The notes under the pieces: model-generated
The model's input: the letters and a program-made list of their open reading frames with translations, nothing else
Told to the model about the DNA's origin: nothing
Databases searched by the model: none
DNA from: Sphaerosporella brunnea
Lineage: Eukaryota; Ascomycota; Pezizomycetes; Pezizales; Pyronemataceae
NCBI GenBank assembly: GCA_008704415.1
Contig: VXIS01000127.1
Location: 56,360 to 120,359 of the forward strand
Direction: 5' to 3'
Length of the DNA stretch: 64,000 nt
Shown here: in pieces, positions 49,953 to 61,800 of the stretch
Numbering within the stretch: position 1 is the stretch's first letter
How the letters are laid out: the number at the start of each line of letters is the position of its first letter
Translations under genes and position numbers: made by a program

Positions 49953-52738
49953 ATGTCCGCTTCTGAGCTATTTGATCCCCGCCTTCAGGACTTAGGGGTG
50001 GCCACTGGGCCCTCCTCCTCCAGCCAGTCCGCTGGGCCCTCCTCCTCCAGCCAGTCTGCTGGGCCCTCCTCCTCCAGCCAGTCTGCTGGGCCCTCCTCCT
50101 CCAGCCAGTCCGCCGAGCCCTCCTCCTCCAGCCAGTCCGCTGGGTCCTTCGCCTCCAACCAGTCCACCACCGAACCTTCTTCCGCCAGCTCCAGTCTCCA
50201 GTCCATCGCTGAGCTCTCTGCTGTAACCGTTAGGCGTGCAGTCCCACCGATTCTGGATTATTCATCTAAGGTCCTCTATATCGAGAGTTTGGCTGGACAT
50301 TATGGTGCGTTTTTTTTGCTTGTTTTCTAGCCCAGTGATATTGCTAAATTTTTCTAGATGCTCTGACCTTCCGACTTCCCCAGGAAAGGCTCCTTACTCC
50401 GGTATCCAATTTCCCAACCCGCCGTCGCATCCGCCAGGGCAAAGTGCAATTTCAGAGCTACCTGTATCAACGAAAGCTCCTGTTGAGGGTGGAGACCAGC
50501 GATCCAGAGTGCCATGAGCTATACTGTACCCATTGCTTTGATACGCCTGTGCAAGGGCCAGCCACTCACAATCTTCCGGGTTTTTGGCGCATCAAGCGGA
50601 CACGATTGACGAACTCCTGTATGCATGATCACCTGAAGCTCATGCACCCGGATCTTCCCCGTTCCTATGAGCAAGAAGAGGTTCGCTTTGCTTCCCTTGG
50701 CCAGCCTCTCACCGTCACAGCCGGCATGAAGCGACGCGGCTCCCAGCTGGATGATGAAGAGGACCTGGAGGATGCTGGAGAGGATCACTTTCGAACAAGA
50801 CCAAACGGTATTCCTCTAAGCAAACGCATATTCCGTCGCCTTCTTGCGCAATTTATTCTCTCGTCTAACGTTGCTGAACGAATTGTGGGAAACCCCTATT
50901 TTCGTCAGCTCCTTGTCTACCTGGACTCGAAGGTGAAAGAATACCTTATTGGATGGGCTACCCTTGGCCGTGACATTGTCAAGCTGTGGGCTAGTAAGCG
51001 GGAAGACTTGCGATTCCATCTTGGACGGCATGTAGCCTCTGGAGGGATGATTAGCCTTACTCTGGATGGATGGACTTCGGTCTCGCAACAAGGCTATCTG
51101 GCAATCACCGCACACTATGCCGAACGGCTGGGCTCTCAGCCAACTGAGCTGAAGCAGACTCTGCTAGCATTCCAGCCGGTCCTCGGTAGCCACAACGCCG
51201 CTTATCTATCTGAAGTTATTCTGACTATCCTTGAGTGGTTCGGGATCAATGAACACATCCGAGCAATTACCTCCGACAGTGCGTCCGTCAATACTGCAAC
51301 CTTTGACCAACTTGAGGTCTCAGACCGTATGGGTGATTTTACCGTTAAGGACTGTACGGTACGGTGCATGGCTCACGCAATGAATCTCTCGGCACAGCAG
51401 ATTTTATCTCAGCTTGACAAAGACACTGATCCGATTAACGAGGATGCCTTGGCCTGCGATGATATTGTTGAACTGAACCATACACTTCCAGACAATCTCG
51501 ATTCTGGTGAAGAATGCGATGCGGCGGTAGCCAAGATTTTCCGTGTAGCCCGCAAGATTATTGCGAAGATTCGACAGTCCAACCTCCTTACCGAAGCTCT
51601 CGAAGGTCAGCTGGCGATTATGGGAATGCCCAAACTAAAATTAGTTTTGGATGTACGCACACGCTGGAATTCAACACATTACATGCTTCAACGTCTTCTA
51701 AAGCTTCGACCTGCTGTGGATGTGGTCTGCCGTCGAGAACCTGTCCTCTACCGTTTAAACCTTATGCTGGATGACTTCGATTGGAAATGGCTTGGGATTC
51801 TCAACGAGGTTTTGGAAGTTTACACGCGGCCCACTACAGTTGTTTCGGGAGACCAGTATCCAACACTTGCACATCAACTACCGCAGTACTGGCAGCTTGC
51901 GCGCTGTCTGCGCAACATAATCAATCGCTTTGGTCCCGGTGAAGGAGAAGAAAATGAGACGCTGGAAACTGCCTGCCACTTCGGGTGGACAAAGCTCAAT
52001 AAATATCACCTCATGACGGATAGCATTACCGCACCTCGAATTGCTACTGTATTGGATCCTCGGTTCAAGCTTAAAACCCTCGAGCTTTTGGGGTGGAAGG
52101 CTGCAGACCTAAAGAAGGTAAAGACTGGAGCCTTGAAGCCTCTACTACGCAAGTACTTTCCATCCAAAAAGGCAAGCTCTCAGCCTGGACAAGCAGAGGA
52201 TGAGAACTTGGACCATGATGGACTCGGGGTAGAAGAGCTGTCGCCAGAGGATGCTATGATCTTTGCGTCCCACGAAGAATATTCCCAAGCGGAGCGTCAA
52301 TCTATCAGTAGCACCGCTGCTGTTTGGGAGGCTGAGCTGGAGCGGTATTTGAAGCATCCCCGCGTTAGCAAAGACACCAACGTACTGCTCTGGTGGGATG
52401 ACAATGAACACCGCTACCCTCACCTGGCTAAGCTTGCTCGCGACTACCTCGCAATTCCAGCCTCCTCAGTCCCTGCTGAGCGAGTTTTCTCCCGGGCTGG
52501 AGACTTGATTTCTAAGAAACGCAATAGGCTCTCCAGGGAAACAGCCAACGTGCTTATGTGTCTTCGCTACTGGCTGAAGCTTCCTGAAGCGACTGCTGAA
52601 GAGAAAGGGGAATATGTGGATCGTCAAGAGTATCCTAACCGGCCTCCTGATGCTCTGGGAGAGGATCCAGACGAAATCCCGCTCCTGCACTACATCCGGG
52701 AGAATGGAGCTCCTCCTGACGATGAACTTGAACTTTGA
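49953..52738 (+). CDS. hAT family transposase
   Basis: Exon 1 49953-50304, intron 50305-50357 (53 bp, GTGCGT..TTCTAG), exon 2 50358-52738; phases agree, 910 residues. The N terminus has five or six copies of a GPSSSSQSA-type repeat, probably disordered. A BED-type zinc finger follows near residues 175-220 (CTHC with HDHLKLMH about 40 residues on). The RNase H-like core has Asp354 in LTLDGW, Asp424 in TSDSAS and Glu825 in VPAERVFS as the likely catalytic triad. The C-terminal dimerisation region reads WWDDNEHRYPHLAKLARDYL and on to RYWLK. It cuts and rejoins the element's own ends in the nucleus. No frameshift or stop. The start was chosen as the ATG giving an in-frame low-complexity leader; an ATG further upstream is not in frame with a better context. 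Confidence 0.93.
50009..50160 (+). repeat. 27-bp coding tandem repeat in the transposase
   Basis: About five copies of gggccctcctcctccagcca plus tctgct, encoding GPSSSSQSA, with later copies diverging (EPSSSSQSA, GSFASNQST). Confidence 0.9.
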
Positions 52739-52744
52739 GCAGAG

Positions 52745-53035
52745 ACAAATGGTCTGAGGAAACGGCGGAAAAGCGGCAGCATAGTGGGTGGCAAAGCGGG
52801 CGGAAACGGCGGAAAAGCGGCAGCAAAGCGGGTGGCAAAGCGGACGGCAAAGCGGTGGCAAAATGTCTGTGTTTTTCTTTAGCTAAGGGGCCCGGGTATT
52901 GATCTTTAAAGGATAGAATAAATGTACGTGATTTTTGCTATCTGCTGCCAGCTGCTCGACTTCGGGGCGGGCGTCGCGGGCGTGGCAGGCGTCGCGGGCG
53001 TGGCGGGCGTCGCGGGCGTGGCGGGCGTCGGGTGT
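52745..53035 (+). repeat. Two short tandem arrays inside the 3' end of the hAT element
   Basis: 52760-52860 repeats units built on AAAGCGGCAGCAAAGCGGGT and GGCAAAGCGG. 52967-53032 repeats CGCGGGCGTGGCGGG-type 18-bp units about four times. Both lie between the stop codon and the right terminus, so they are subterminal. Confidence 0.8.
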
Positions 53036-53644
53036 TTTGGTGGCCGGTAGTAGTATGTAGGTTGAGCGAACTGCACCCTCACTAAGTCAAAAGTTACGAA
53101 CGATGTCATGACTACTGACCAAGGTTACTGAATATAAACTAAACGTGACTCCGTTCATGAGCAACACTAGAAAACGACGATGCCCTGACAATGGATGCAT
53201 ATAGTCGATCGATTGTCAGAGCGAACGTGAGTCTTGCAAAATGAGGTGCGAGTCTGCTCGGGTATTGTAGAGTTGAGTAGAATACGTCAGTACTGCCTTC
53301 AAGCATTTCCTGGTTAGGGAGGAGAAGGACTGGGCTCTTTGGGATGTGCCATGTGTTGACCAGTTAAAAAAAGCCCATAACGCTGCCAATACCTAAGCCG
53401 CCAAAGGCCGGCTGATCATAGCAAGATTTTTCCCTTACCCTGTCTCGCTGGAAGTGGCGCCACATTGCTCGCGAATCCCCTTCGTCACTTAAACCTGTTA
53501 GCTTTCTCGAGGCACTCCAATTACTCCAAGACCCCAATTTCTTAAGGAAAACCTTACGCAATGCATACATACACCAGGGCCTCCACATGCCGAGGCGGGA
53601 TCTTTGGCAGTGTGGCAAAAGTAGACGATATAGAGCCAACGAGC

Positions 53645-53763
53645 AGCTACGGTCATAGAACACTGAAAACACGGCTTCCCGTCCGCTCAGCCCTAGTTAA
53701 GCAGTGTATCGCGAGGTTAGTACTACGGTGGGTGACCACATGGGAATCCCTCGTACTGTAGTT
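53645..53763 (+). rRNA. 5S ribosomal RNA
   Basis: A 119-bp 5S gene. The 5' AGCTACGGTCATAGAA and 3' ACTGTAGTT ends pair, and the internal Pol III control region GTTAAGC...GGTTAGTACTACGGTGGGTG and ATGGGAATCCC are typical of fungal 5S. A T6 run directly follows as terminator. It differs from the other copy (56536-56654) at three positions, two of which compensate in one helix. Fungal 5S genes are often dispersed like this. Confidence 0.92.
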
Positions 53764-56013
53764 TTTTCCTTCCAGGAAAAGTTTTGCCGCCGGCTGAACA
53801 AGTTGTTCTGTATATGTCATGTGAACAAGTACCATAATGTGCGGCGCGCCAGGTCAGTCATACCTCTCGCTTTCCCCCACTCTGACGGAAGGCTAAGTTT
53901 GAGGATCTACCATTGACATCAAAACTACTTAAGTACGTACACAAGTAGACATGGCATACAAATGTTCCTCAACTACGCCTCTAGTATCAGATTTCGCTAT
54001 CCGGTGTCCGACCCGGACACCGAATACTGAGCGTACCGATATCGGTACTGAGACGCGCCCTAAGTTCGAACAATTCGTCCTGGACAACAGTCTTTGTTTA
54101 CCACAACACAGTACCAAAAAGTGTTAAGACCGGTCGAAACAGAGAGACTCGTGAGATAAACCACAACCACTTTAGCCTAAATTCAAGAGCAACGACAGAC
54201 ATCTTGGTTGTGTGGGTGTATAATTAAGTTTATTGTTCGCATGTAACCTATGTAACTCGATTCAAATCGTGCCCGCCGCCTTATTGATATGACCTCATGC
54301 GTCAACGTTAACCCGTCACACCCCGCCCCCATCGATCCATCACTGTTACCGCCCCCGCCCCGGATTATGGTGGCAGAAGGATAAAAACCGCCCACCTCAG
54401 CAACAAACCGACCACGCCCAACCACCCGCGACCTCGGGAAATGGTGTCGATTGAACAAATCCAAGTTTGGGGTTGTGTGTGTGTACTCACTCATATTTAT
54501 TGTCGGTATTCAACCTCGAAAGATTATGACAGACCCCCTCCACATCCCACCCGTATCCTGTCCGCCGCCTTATTGAAGTGATCTCATCCGTCAAATACGG
54601 CAACCCTAAATGGACCCCCCGAGTGAGATTCAGTGCATATCGCACTACCGTTGATCGGCAAAATGAATGGGCCCCATGGGCGGTTTTTACGCTTTCGCCA
54701 CCATACAACCACAGCACAGCTTCCTTCCGCAGCCAAACCAGCCGTGCGAGCATACCTTATATCCGCCCGTCGTCACCACCATGCCCCATGACCCGACTCA
54801 CATGAGGGATCTAGTTACTCGCTAACAAGGAAGACCGGGGATCTGGAGATCATGCCCGGGAGGGAGCGGGAAGAGCAGGGTGGCGAATATCAAAAAATTT
54901 ATTCCGCGTGCATCAAGTGGCTACAATTTCACCTTCGCCTTCGCCTTCCCCCAGCCGTGGCCTGGCGAGGGCGAAGGATTTCAAGTTGGCCCGACGCCGA
55001 GGGTGCAGCGGTGATGCTAGCCCCGAAACCACTAGTCTCCTGATATTACCCCATTTCCACCCAGAACCTGTTCGGATAGGGCGAGAGAACTTGCTGTGTG
55101 GCTAGGAGCGGATAGCGGTGATTAGGCCATTAGTCAGAGGGCCAGGCGTGATTGGGGCTCTGAAGTTGCAGAGTTGTCAGAACCATGGCCATCACGCGTG
55201 GTTTCGCAGAATTTTGGTCCGGAGGTAAGTTCTCTGGCACCACGGATCTGGTTCTAATACTGTACTCAGCAAACGGGGTTATTATTTTTGCTCCGTTCTG
55301 TGGAAATCCTGCCTACTGAACGCGCCACAACCCTTTCTTTGTGGTTGTTAACATGTTGAGAAACAGCTTCAATTGTTGTTTTATCCCGCTTCCCAGCCGT
55401 CTACGTAGCTAGCACAAGTGACTCAGACCACATGACATTGTGCATAGTTAGTGACCAGTTGCGAAACCGGACGTTCTATTTTGACTCTCGAACTTACAAA
55501 GCCCCCCCCATAGAAGCCGTTGAGGAAGATACAACTTTTCCTTTCTTCCAACGTAAATCGAAATTACGTAATCTTATGATACTGTAAAAACCCCAACATC
55601 TACGCAAAAAACAAAAACATATGGCGTCTCAGACACTCTTGCAAAGTCTCCACGACTGCTCTCGAAAGTTTATTCTGATGGAAAAACGTCTAGCCATTAA
55701 GCCCCGGAGAAAGCTCAAACCCAAGCCTAAGGCCGCCAACATCCCGTGTCGATGCTGGTTCCGGATACAGATCGTTGTTTCGGTTTTGTGCACGCGGCGG
55801 GAGATGAAGCGACGCAACATCCGGCGTCAGTAGTTCCGGGGTGATACGGTTACACGGTTTCACGGGGAAGCACTCGGCTATCAGCCCGGCTGCTGCCTAT
55901 CCCGTTGCTCGCAGGCATAATCATGTGCGGCGTAATAAGAGATGACAGAATTTGTAAGCACGTGGGCCCTACCAAACAAAGCAACCAAGAAACCAGATAT
56001 GTACTCTACACTA
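53764..56013. other. Intergenic with a diverged tandem duplication
   Basis: 54205-54480 and 54473-54760 are related: both have ggttgtgtg.gtgta, gtttattgt or tttattgtcggtatt, and CCGCCTTATTGA followed by tgacctcatgcgtcaa / tgatctcatccgtcaa. No gene is supported; a 70-codon basic frame at 55621-55833 is weak. Confidence 0.45.
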
Positions 56014-56162
56014 CCGCACAAAAATTGACGGGACGGCAATTGCCAGTTTCACCGATCTTCTGAGCGCCAGCCCATCGATACGCAGAGTTTTTTCTCCTTT
56101 TTCCAGTCACGTGGTGATATCGCGGTCACGTTCAGGGTGTCGTCACGTCAATTTTTGTGCGG
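56014..56162. mobile_element. Tc1/mariner-type MITE, 149 bp
   Basis: The ends CCGCACAAAAATTGACG and CGTCAATTTTTGTGCGG are perfect 17-bp inverted repeats with further imperfect pairing, and TA flanks both sides (56012-56013, 56163-56164). It has no ORF. Confidence 0.85.
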
Positions 56163-56274
56163 TACCGGATCTACTCGCCAATAAGGAATAGCGGGGAGTG
56201 ACTTCGCCACGGGCTTTGATGCGTGAGCCACGGTGGCTTGGTGACTGTGCCACGATCGTCCCGCTCTTCCTTAT

Positions 56275-56327
56275 AAGTATCCGGATGCTGGCCTGGGTTA
56301 GGGTTTCTTGGGCATCCGGATACTTAA
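56275..56327. repeat. Perfect 14-bp hairpin
   Basis: AAGTATCCGGATGC and GCATCCGGATACTT flank a ~24-nt loop containing ggttagggtttcttgg. It lies in the gap between the Tc1-type MITE and the second 5S gene. Confidence 0.7.
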
Positions 56328-56535
56328 AAAATCGTCGAGTAGTTGTCAAAGATATTGGCATCTAGAGGGCCTCCATGTGTAGAAATAGCGCCCAGGAAAC
56401 TGGGACTCAGTCGCACATTCTAAATAGGGAATTACAGGTTTATAAAGCTGTTTTTGCAACCGTTCTCTTTGTATTCGGAAAATATTCCTTCGCAACCCAG
56501 ACACTGTGGACAAAAAAGGAATGACTGGGTGTAAA

Positions 56536-56654
56536 AACTACAGTACGAGGGATTCCCATGTGGTCACCCACCATAGTACTAACCTCGCGATACATTGCTT
56601 AACTAGGGCTGAGCGGACGGGAAGCCGTGTTTTCAATGTTCTATGACCGTAGCT
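56536..56654 (-). rRNA. 5S ribosomal RNA
   Basis: Second 5S copy, opposite orientation, 119 bp. Compared with 53645-53763 it has a T where the first has C in the helix segment CAT/CTG, with the matching partner change G to A, so the pair is kept, and one further T for C in the region before GGTGGGTG. A run of five T lies at the 3' end. All conserved 5S blocks are present, so it is probably functional. Confidence 0.9.
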
Positions 56655-57335
56655 GAAAGTTTGATGTTACATGAAGCCTGGACCGCCACTGCAGGCCTGC
56701 TAGAGGATATTTTGTTTAAAGCTAAACGGCTTCCATATGTAAGTAACTTCGACGAGCTAAGCACATTGAACGTGACGGTTAAATTTCTGCACCATAGAGA
56801 AGAGTCCGTAGTAGTAGGGGGATCGCTGGTCGTGGGGTGGAAAAGTTCAAGCGTGCTGCCATCGGAAACGGGTCGCCCGTTCATCTGCATCCCTCTATAA
56901 CCCTAACCACTCCGCTTGCCGGTCATAGCTGGCTCCCTTGACGTTTCGATCTGGGAGTGAAGTTGCAACAAGAGAAGAAATTACTCAACCAAACGCGAGC
57001 ACGAGCGATCCCAGACCTTTTGCGTCAAAGCTCCAATCTCTCACAGGTCCTCGGTTTATCCTCTATTCTGAGGGTTCACTTTTCAACATCATCGCGTCTG
57101 GGTGTTCCCTGCATTGTGAACTTACGATAAGTTACGTCGGCGATCTCTCTGGCCGTGCGCATCCATAAGCAAAGAGGCTGGAATCGACGACGGATCTGTC
57201 TTAGACGGAAGCAAAAAAAATGGAGGCTTTACTCTAAAAACAAAAAGGATCACTAACTAGACTCTCTGCTTAAGCCGGTATTCGACCCTACACTTGCTGA
57301 ATCATGGTTGGACAGCCCTCATGATTCTACTTATT

Positions 57336-57542
57336 CGATGTTTTCGATGGCCAGCTGCGTTGGGCTACAATTTTTCCAATTGCTAGCCCTGATGTTGTTC
57401 GCCTCGAAAGAATGAAGAGTACCCACCCCATTGTTGTTTCTCTGAATATCCTCACTCCTTACAAACGCAATTTACATACAAATAGCCAGCCCGCAGCCAG
57501 CCCTGCAGCTACCGCTTTTTGGGCGGGCTATTGAAAACACTG
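57336..57542. mobile_element. hAT-like MITE, diverged copy
   Basis: Left CGATGTTTTCGATGGCCAGC and right GGGCGGGCTATTGAAAACACTG are inverted repeats resembling the termini at 14136-14337. The interior shares tgcgttgggct and gaatgaagagta. About 207 bp, no clear target duplication. Confidence 0.5.
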
Positions 57543-58809
57543 TGGTTACTGGCCCAGCCAACAGAGGTAGACGTCCCTTTCACTCCGCCCACTCTCAGAA
57601 TCTCACCGCTCGGTGCATACACTCCCCTCGGCCAAAAGCCTAGAACTTCTCCGCATCGACGTAGGATTTCAGCACAGACCAGTGCTCAATAGGCTTAACC
57701 GGCGCCGGGGAGCACGGTCCAGCAGCTTCGCAATCGCCGGTCGGCAAAGCCGCACGCTTCGAGTTGCATCTGGAAAATGCAAAAAAAAAAAAAAGCAACA
57801 AAAAGATTCACTACGTATGCGTGCACAGCCAAGGAGTTGTTTTCGCGTGCGTATCTGGATGCGAGCTTCAGATACTGACCCTAAGGTTTGATATCGGTTA
57901 CTCTAGAACAATTCTGATACTGAAATATTCATTCTATTTCCACTCTACCGCCATCAAGCCGTCCCTCTGGCCCATCCTCATCAATGGAGGCCGCAAGCGA
58001 TGACGAAGCACCCCTCCGGCGGCCACGCACGGCATGGCCAAGACGTGTCAAGCTGTCAACACAACCTAAACCGATGGTCCCGTGCATGGATTCCAACGAT
58101 CTGTTGTGATGGCGGCCGTTGACTCACAGAATCACGGAGTCTAGGTAGGCCTTGTTGAACTCTGCTGCCTAAATGAGTCTGGTATCCTATTCTGCACATA
58201 CGGACAGTTGCACGCAAAAATTCGATCGACTACCCTAGTTAAATGTCCAGCGATACCGAGGCCGCTATTTAACGGCCAAAGCACCCCGGCAGCAATCCGA
58301 ATGGAGGGTTCCGTACTGCCGGTGGTATGGGCGGTGAATACACATGTCCAAGCCTATCGACACAAAGTTCCACACTCTACATGATGGGGATTATGATTGA
58401 TCCAGCACTGCCGAACATATCGGCAGCAATACCACATCCCAAAGCAACAGGTGTCCCCGAACGGCCCGACACTCGGGCGTTGGCTCTCGCTCTCCCTCAG
58501 TTAAGGTTATATCATACTTCTCGGCAAACAAAACTCAAGCACCGACCACAGGGACTCCCCCAGGGAAGCGAATTCCACCGTGTTGTCCGTGGACACATAA
58601 CATCGACATCGCCACCCGTCAAGTTGTGCGTACACTCGATCGCGGCTTGTAGCTATAAGAACCCCCCTCATTAATCCCCCAATGGCTTTCCTCATCACCT
58701 TCCCTCTCGGCGAGCACTATCCCCAAAATATCCCACAAACAAGTCTTTCATTGTGCTCTTTCCCCACTTTTCGTTAATCCCCCATAATAACACCATCTTT
58801 TAATCAGTA
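57543..58809. other. Intergenic, 5' region of the repeat-protein gene
   Basis: An A13-type run at 57781 and short frames only. Immediately before 58810 is a C/T-rich leader with several cccc runs. No TATA is clear. Confidence 0.5.
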
Positions 58810-61800
58810 ATGTTCAACAACTACGTCGCTTGGGGTATGTTCCTTGCCGGCCTCGCCACGGCCATGGACACACCTGCCGTAAGTTATCACCCGCGGCCCC
58901 GCATTCTATAACTCCGCTGATCAAAATAGGGCAATATCCCCCCGAACGAAATCTTCGGCCGAGGCGCTACCCCTTGCAGGAACGAACCGCCGGCCAGAGC
59001 CTTCCGCCGCCAGGCAGTCGGCACGGGAGGGCTGGTGGAGCAGCCAATCGGGACCACCGGCGGAGCCGCAGATACAGATATCGACATTCTGCTCATCCCC
59101 AGCAAGCCGAAGGTTATGGGGACGGGTGCACCGATTGGTACGGGAACTGGTGCACCGCTTGCTATGGGAACCGGCACGGGCATGCCGATGGCTATGGGAA
59201 CTGGCACGGGCATGCCGATGGCTATGGGAACTCGCACGGGCATGCCGAGAGCTATGGGAACTGGAACGGGCATGCCGAGAGCTATGGGAACTGGAACGGG
59301 CATGCCGAGAGTCATGGGAACTGGCACGGGCATGCCGAGAGCTATGGGAACTGGAACGGGCACGCCGAGAGTTATGGGCATGCCTACGGTCATAACCGGT
59401 ACGCTGGATATCTCAGCGCTGGTGGTTGGCACGGCGACTGCTACCGGCGGAGGTATTGCCGCGAGAGACGTGGCCGGCACCGGCGGACTCTACCGTGAAT
59501 TCGCCTCTATGCCTGAGGAAACTGCGAAGGCTGAGGCTCCTGGTGCGGAACGCGCCCAGACCGATCGGGCTCGTCAGGGCGAAGCGGAAAAGACCCGTCA
59601 GGGCGAAGCAGAGCGTACCCGTGAAGGCAAGGCTGAGCGCATCCCTGAAGGCGAATCGGACAAGACCCGTGTATACGAAGCCGAGCGTTTCCCTCAAGGC
59701 GAAGCAGAGCGTACGACTGAGCGTTTCCCTCAAGGCGAAGCCGAGCGTTTGCCTCAGGCAGAAGCAGAGCGTATCCGTCAAGGCCAGACTGAGCGTTTCC
59801 CTCAGGCAGAAGCAGAGCGTATCCGTCAAGGCCAGACCGAGCGTTTCCCTCAGGCAGAAGCAGAGCGTTTCCCTCAGGCAGAATCCGAGCGTATCCGTCA
59901 AGGTCAGACTGAGCGTTTCCCTCAGGTCGAAGCAGAGCGTTTCCCTCAGGCAGAAGCAGAGCGTGTCCGTCAAGGCCAGACCGAGCGTTTCCCCCAGGTC
60001 GAAGCAGAGCGTATCCGTCAAGGCCAGACTGAGCGTTTCCCCCAGGTCGAAGCAGAGCGTATCCGTCAAGGCCAGACTGAGCGTTTCCCCCAGGTCGAAG
60101 CAGAGCGTTTCCCTCAGGCAGAAGCAGAGCGTATCCCTCAGGTCGAAGCAGAGCGTTTCCCTCAGGCAGAAGCAGAGCGTGTCCGTCAAGGCCAGACCGA
60201 GCGTTTCCCCCAGGTCGAAGCAGAGCGTATCCGTCAAGGCCAGACTGAGCGTTTCCCCCAGGTCGAAGCAGAGCGTATCCGTCAAGGCCAGACTGAGCGT
60301 TTCCCCCAGGTCGAAGCAGAGCGTTTCCCTCAGGCAGAAGCAGAGCGTATCCCTCAGGCAGAAGCAGAGCGTATCCGTCAAGGCCAGACCGAGCGTTTCC
60401 CCCAGGTCGAAGCAGAGCGTATCCGTCAAGGCCAGACTGAGCGTTTCCCCCAGGTCGAAGCAGAGCGTATCCGTCAAGGCCAGACTGAGCGTTTCCCTCA
60501 GGCAGAAGCCGAGCGTTTCCCTCAGGCAGAAGCAGAGCGTATCCGTCAAGGCCAGACTGAGCGTTTCCCTCAGGCAGAAGCCGAGCGCTTCCCTCAGGCA
60601 GAAGCAGAGCGTATCCGTCAAGGCCAGACCGAGCGTTTCCCCCAGATCGAAGCAGAGCGCTTCCCTCAGGTCGAAGCAGAGCGCTTCCCTCAGGCAGAAG
60701 CAGAGCGCTTCCCTCAGGCAGAAGCAGAGCGCTTCCCTCAGGCAGAAGCAGAGCGTATCCGTCAAGGCCAGACTGAGCGTTTCCCTCAAGGCGAAGCAGA
60801 GCGTATCCGTCAAGGCCAGACCGAGCGTTTCCCCCAGGTCGAAGCAGAGCGTTTCCCTCAGGCAGAATCCGAGCGTATCCGTCAAGGTCAGACTGAGCGT
60901 TTCCCTCAGGTCGAAGCAGAGCGCTTCCCTCAGGTCGAAGCAGAGCGTATCCGTCAAGGCCAGACCGAGCGTTTCCCTCAGGCAGAAGCAGAGCGCTTCC
61001 CTCAGGCAGAAGCAGAGCGTATCCGTCAAGGCGAAGCGGGCAAGGCCTGTGTAAACGAAGCCGAGCGTTTCCCTCAGGTCGAAGCAGTCCCTCAGGTCGA
61101 AGCAGAGCGTACCCGTCAAGGCCAGACTGAGCGTTTCCTTCAAGGAGAAGCCGAAATTGCCCGCCAACGTCCGATCGAGTGTCTCCTTCAAGGCGAGGTC
61201 GAGCGTACCCGTCAAGGAGAAGTCCTTCAAGGCCAGGCCGAGCGTTTCCCTCAATACCAGGCCAATCAGGCGTTCAACGCCGCTGCCTTCTCTGGTAGTG
61301 GCAACCCGTGTCCCTGTGGCTGCGACGATCGCCCCGCTGGTGTGGCGGTGGACGAGACCCCGTTCGTGGCTGCGGCGCTGGCAGCGAACAATTACGATGC
61401 CAATCGCGAGGCCGCCAATATCGGTAATGCGGCCGAGAACATCGCCGCTCCTTCCGTCGGCAACCAGAAAACGACGCTCAACAACCAGAACATCAACAAT
61501 GTTGCGGCTGAGAATATCAATGCCGGCAATGCCAATCTCAACGCGGGCAATGCTAATGTCAACGCCGATATCAAGGAAGAGAGCAAAGCCGCCAACACTC
61601 CCAGCGCTACCAACGAGCGCAGCCGGGCCATGAAGCGCCAAGTCTCGATGAGCGAGGCACCCAGCGAAACCTCCATGTCTAGCTCCGCGTCCTCGACGTC
61701 CACGGAACCCATCAGCAGCGCCACCTCCAGCATCCCGGTGAGCCCGATGCCGAGCGGCACCGCTATCAGCTCCGCCAGCCGTTCCGCGACGGCGACGCCG

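Larger units (their letters stand above)
49641..53177 (+). mobile_element. Complete hAT transposon with 8-bp target duplication
   Basis: The element proper is 49649-53169 (3521 bp). Its ends are perfect 15-bp inverted repeats, TAGTGTTGCTCATGA at the left and TCATGAGCAACACTA at the right. The 8-bp GAAAACGA lies immediately outside both (49641-49648 and 53170-53177), an exact target duplication of the length made by hAT transposases. It contains one intact two-exon transposase gene. Identical flanks and an open frame mean it inserted recently and could still be active. Confidence 0.95.

Noticed and set aside
56280..56320. Telomere-like ggttaggg
   Set aside because: A single partial match inside a hairpin loop with no tandem array.
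59570..61260. CRISPR-like array
   Set aside because: Units are contiguous 24-bp coding repeats without unique spacers, and the genome is eukaryotic.
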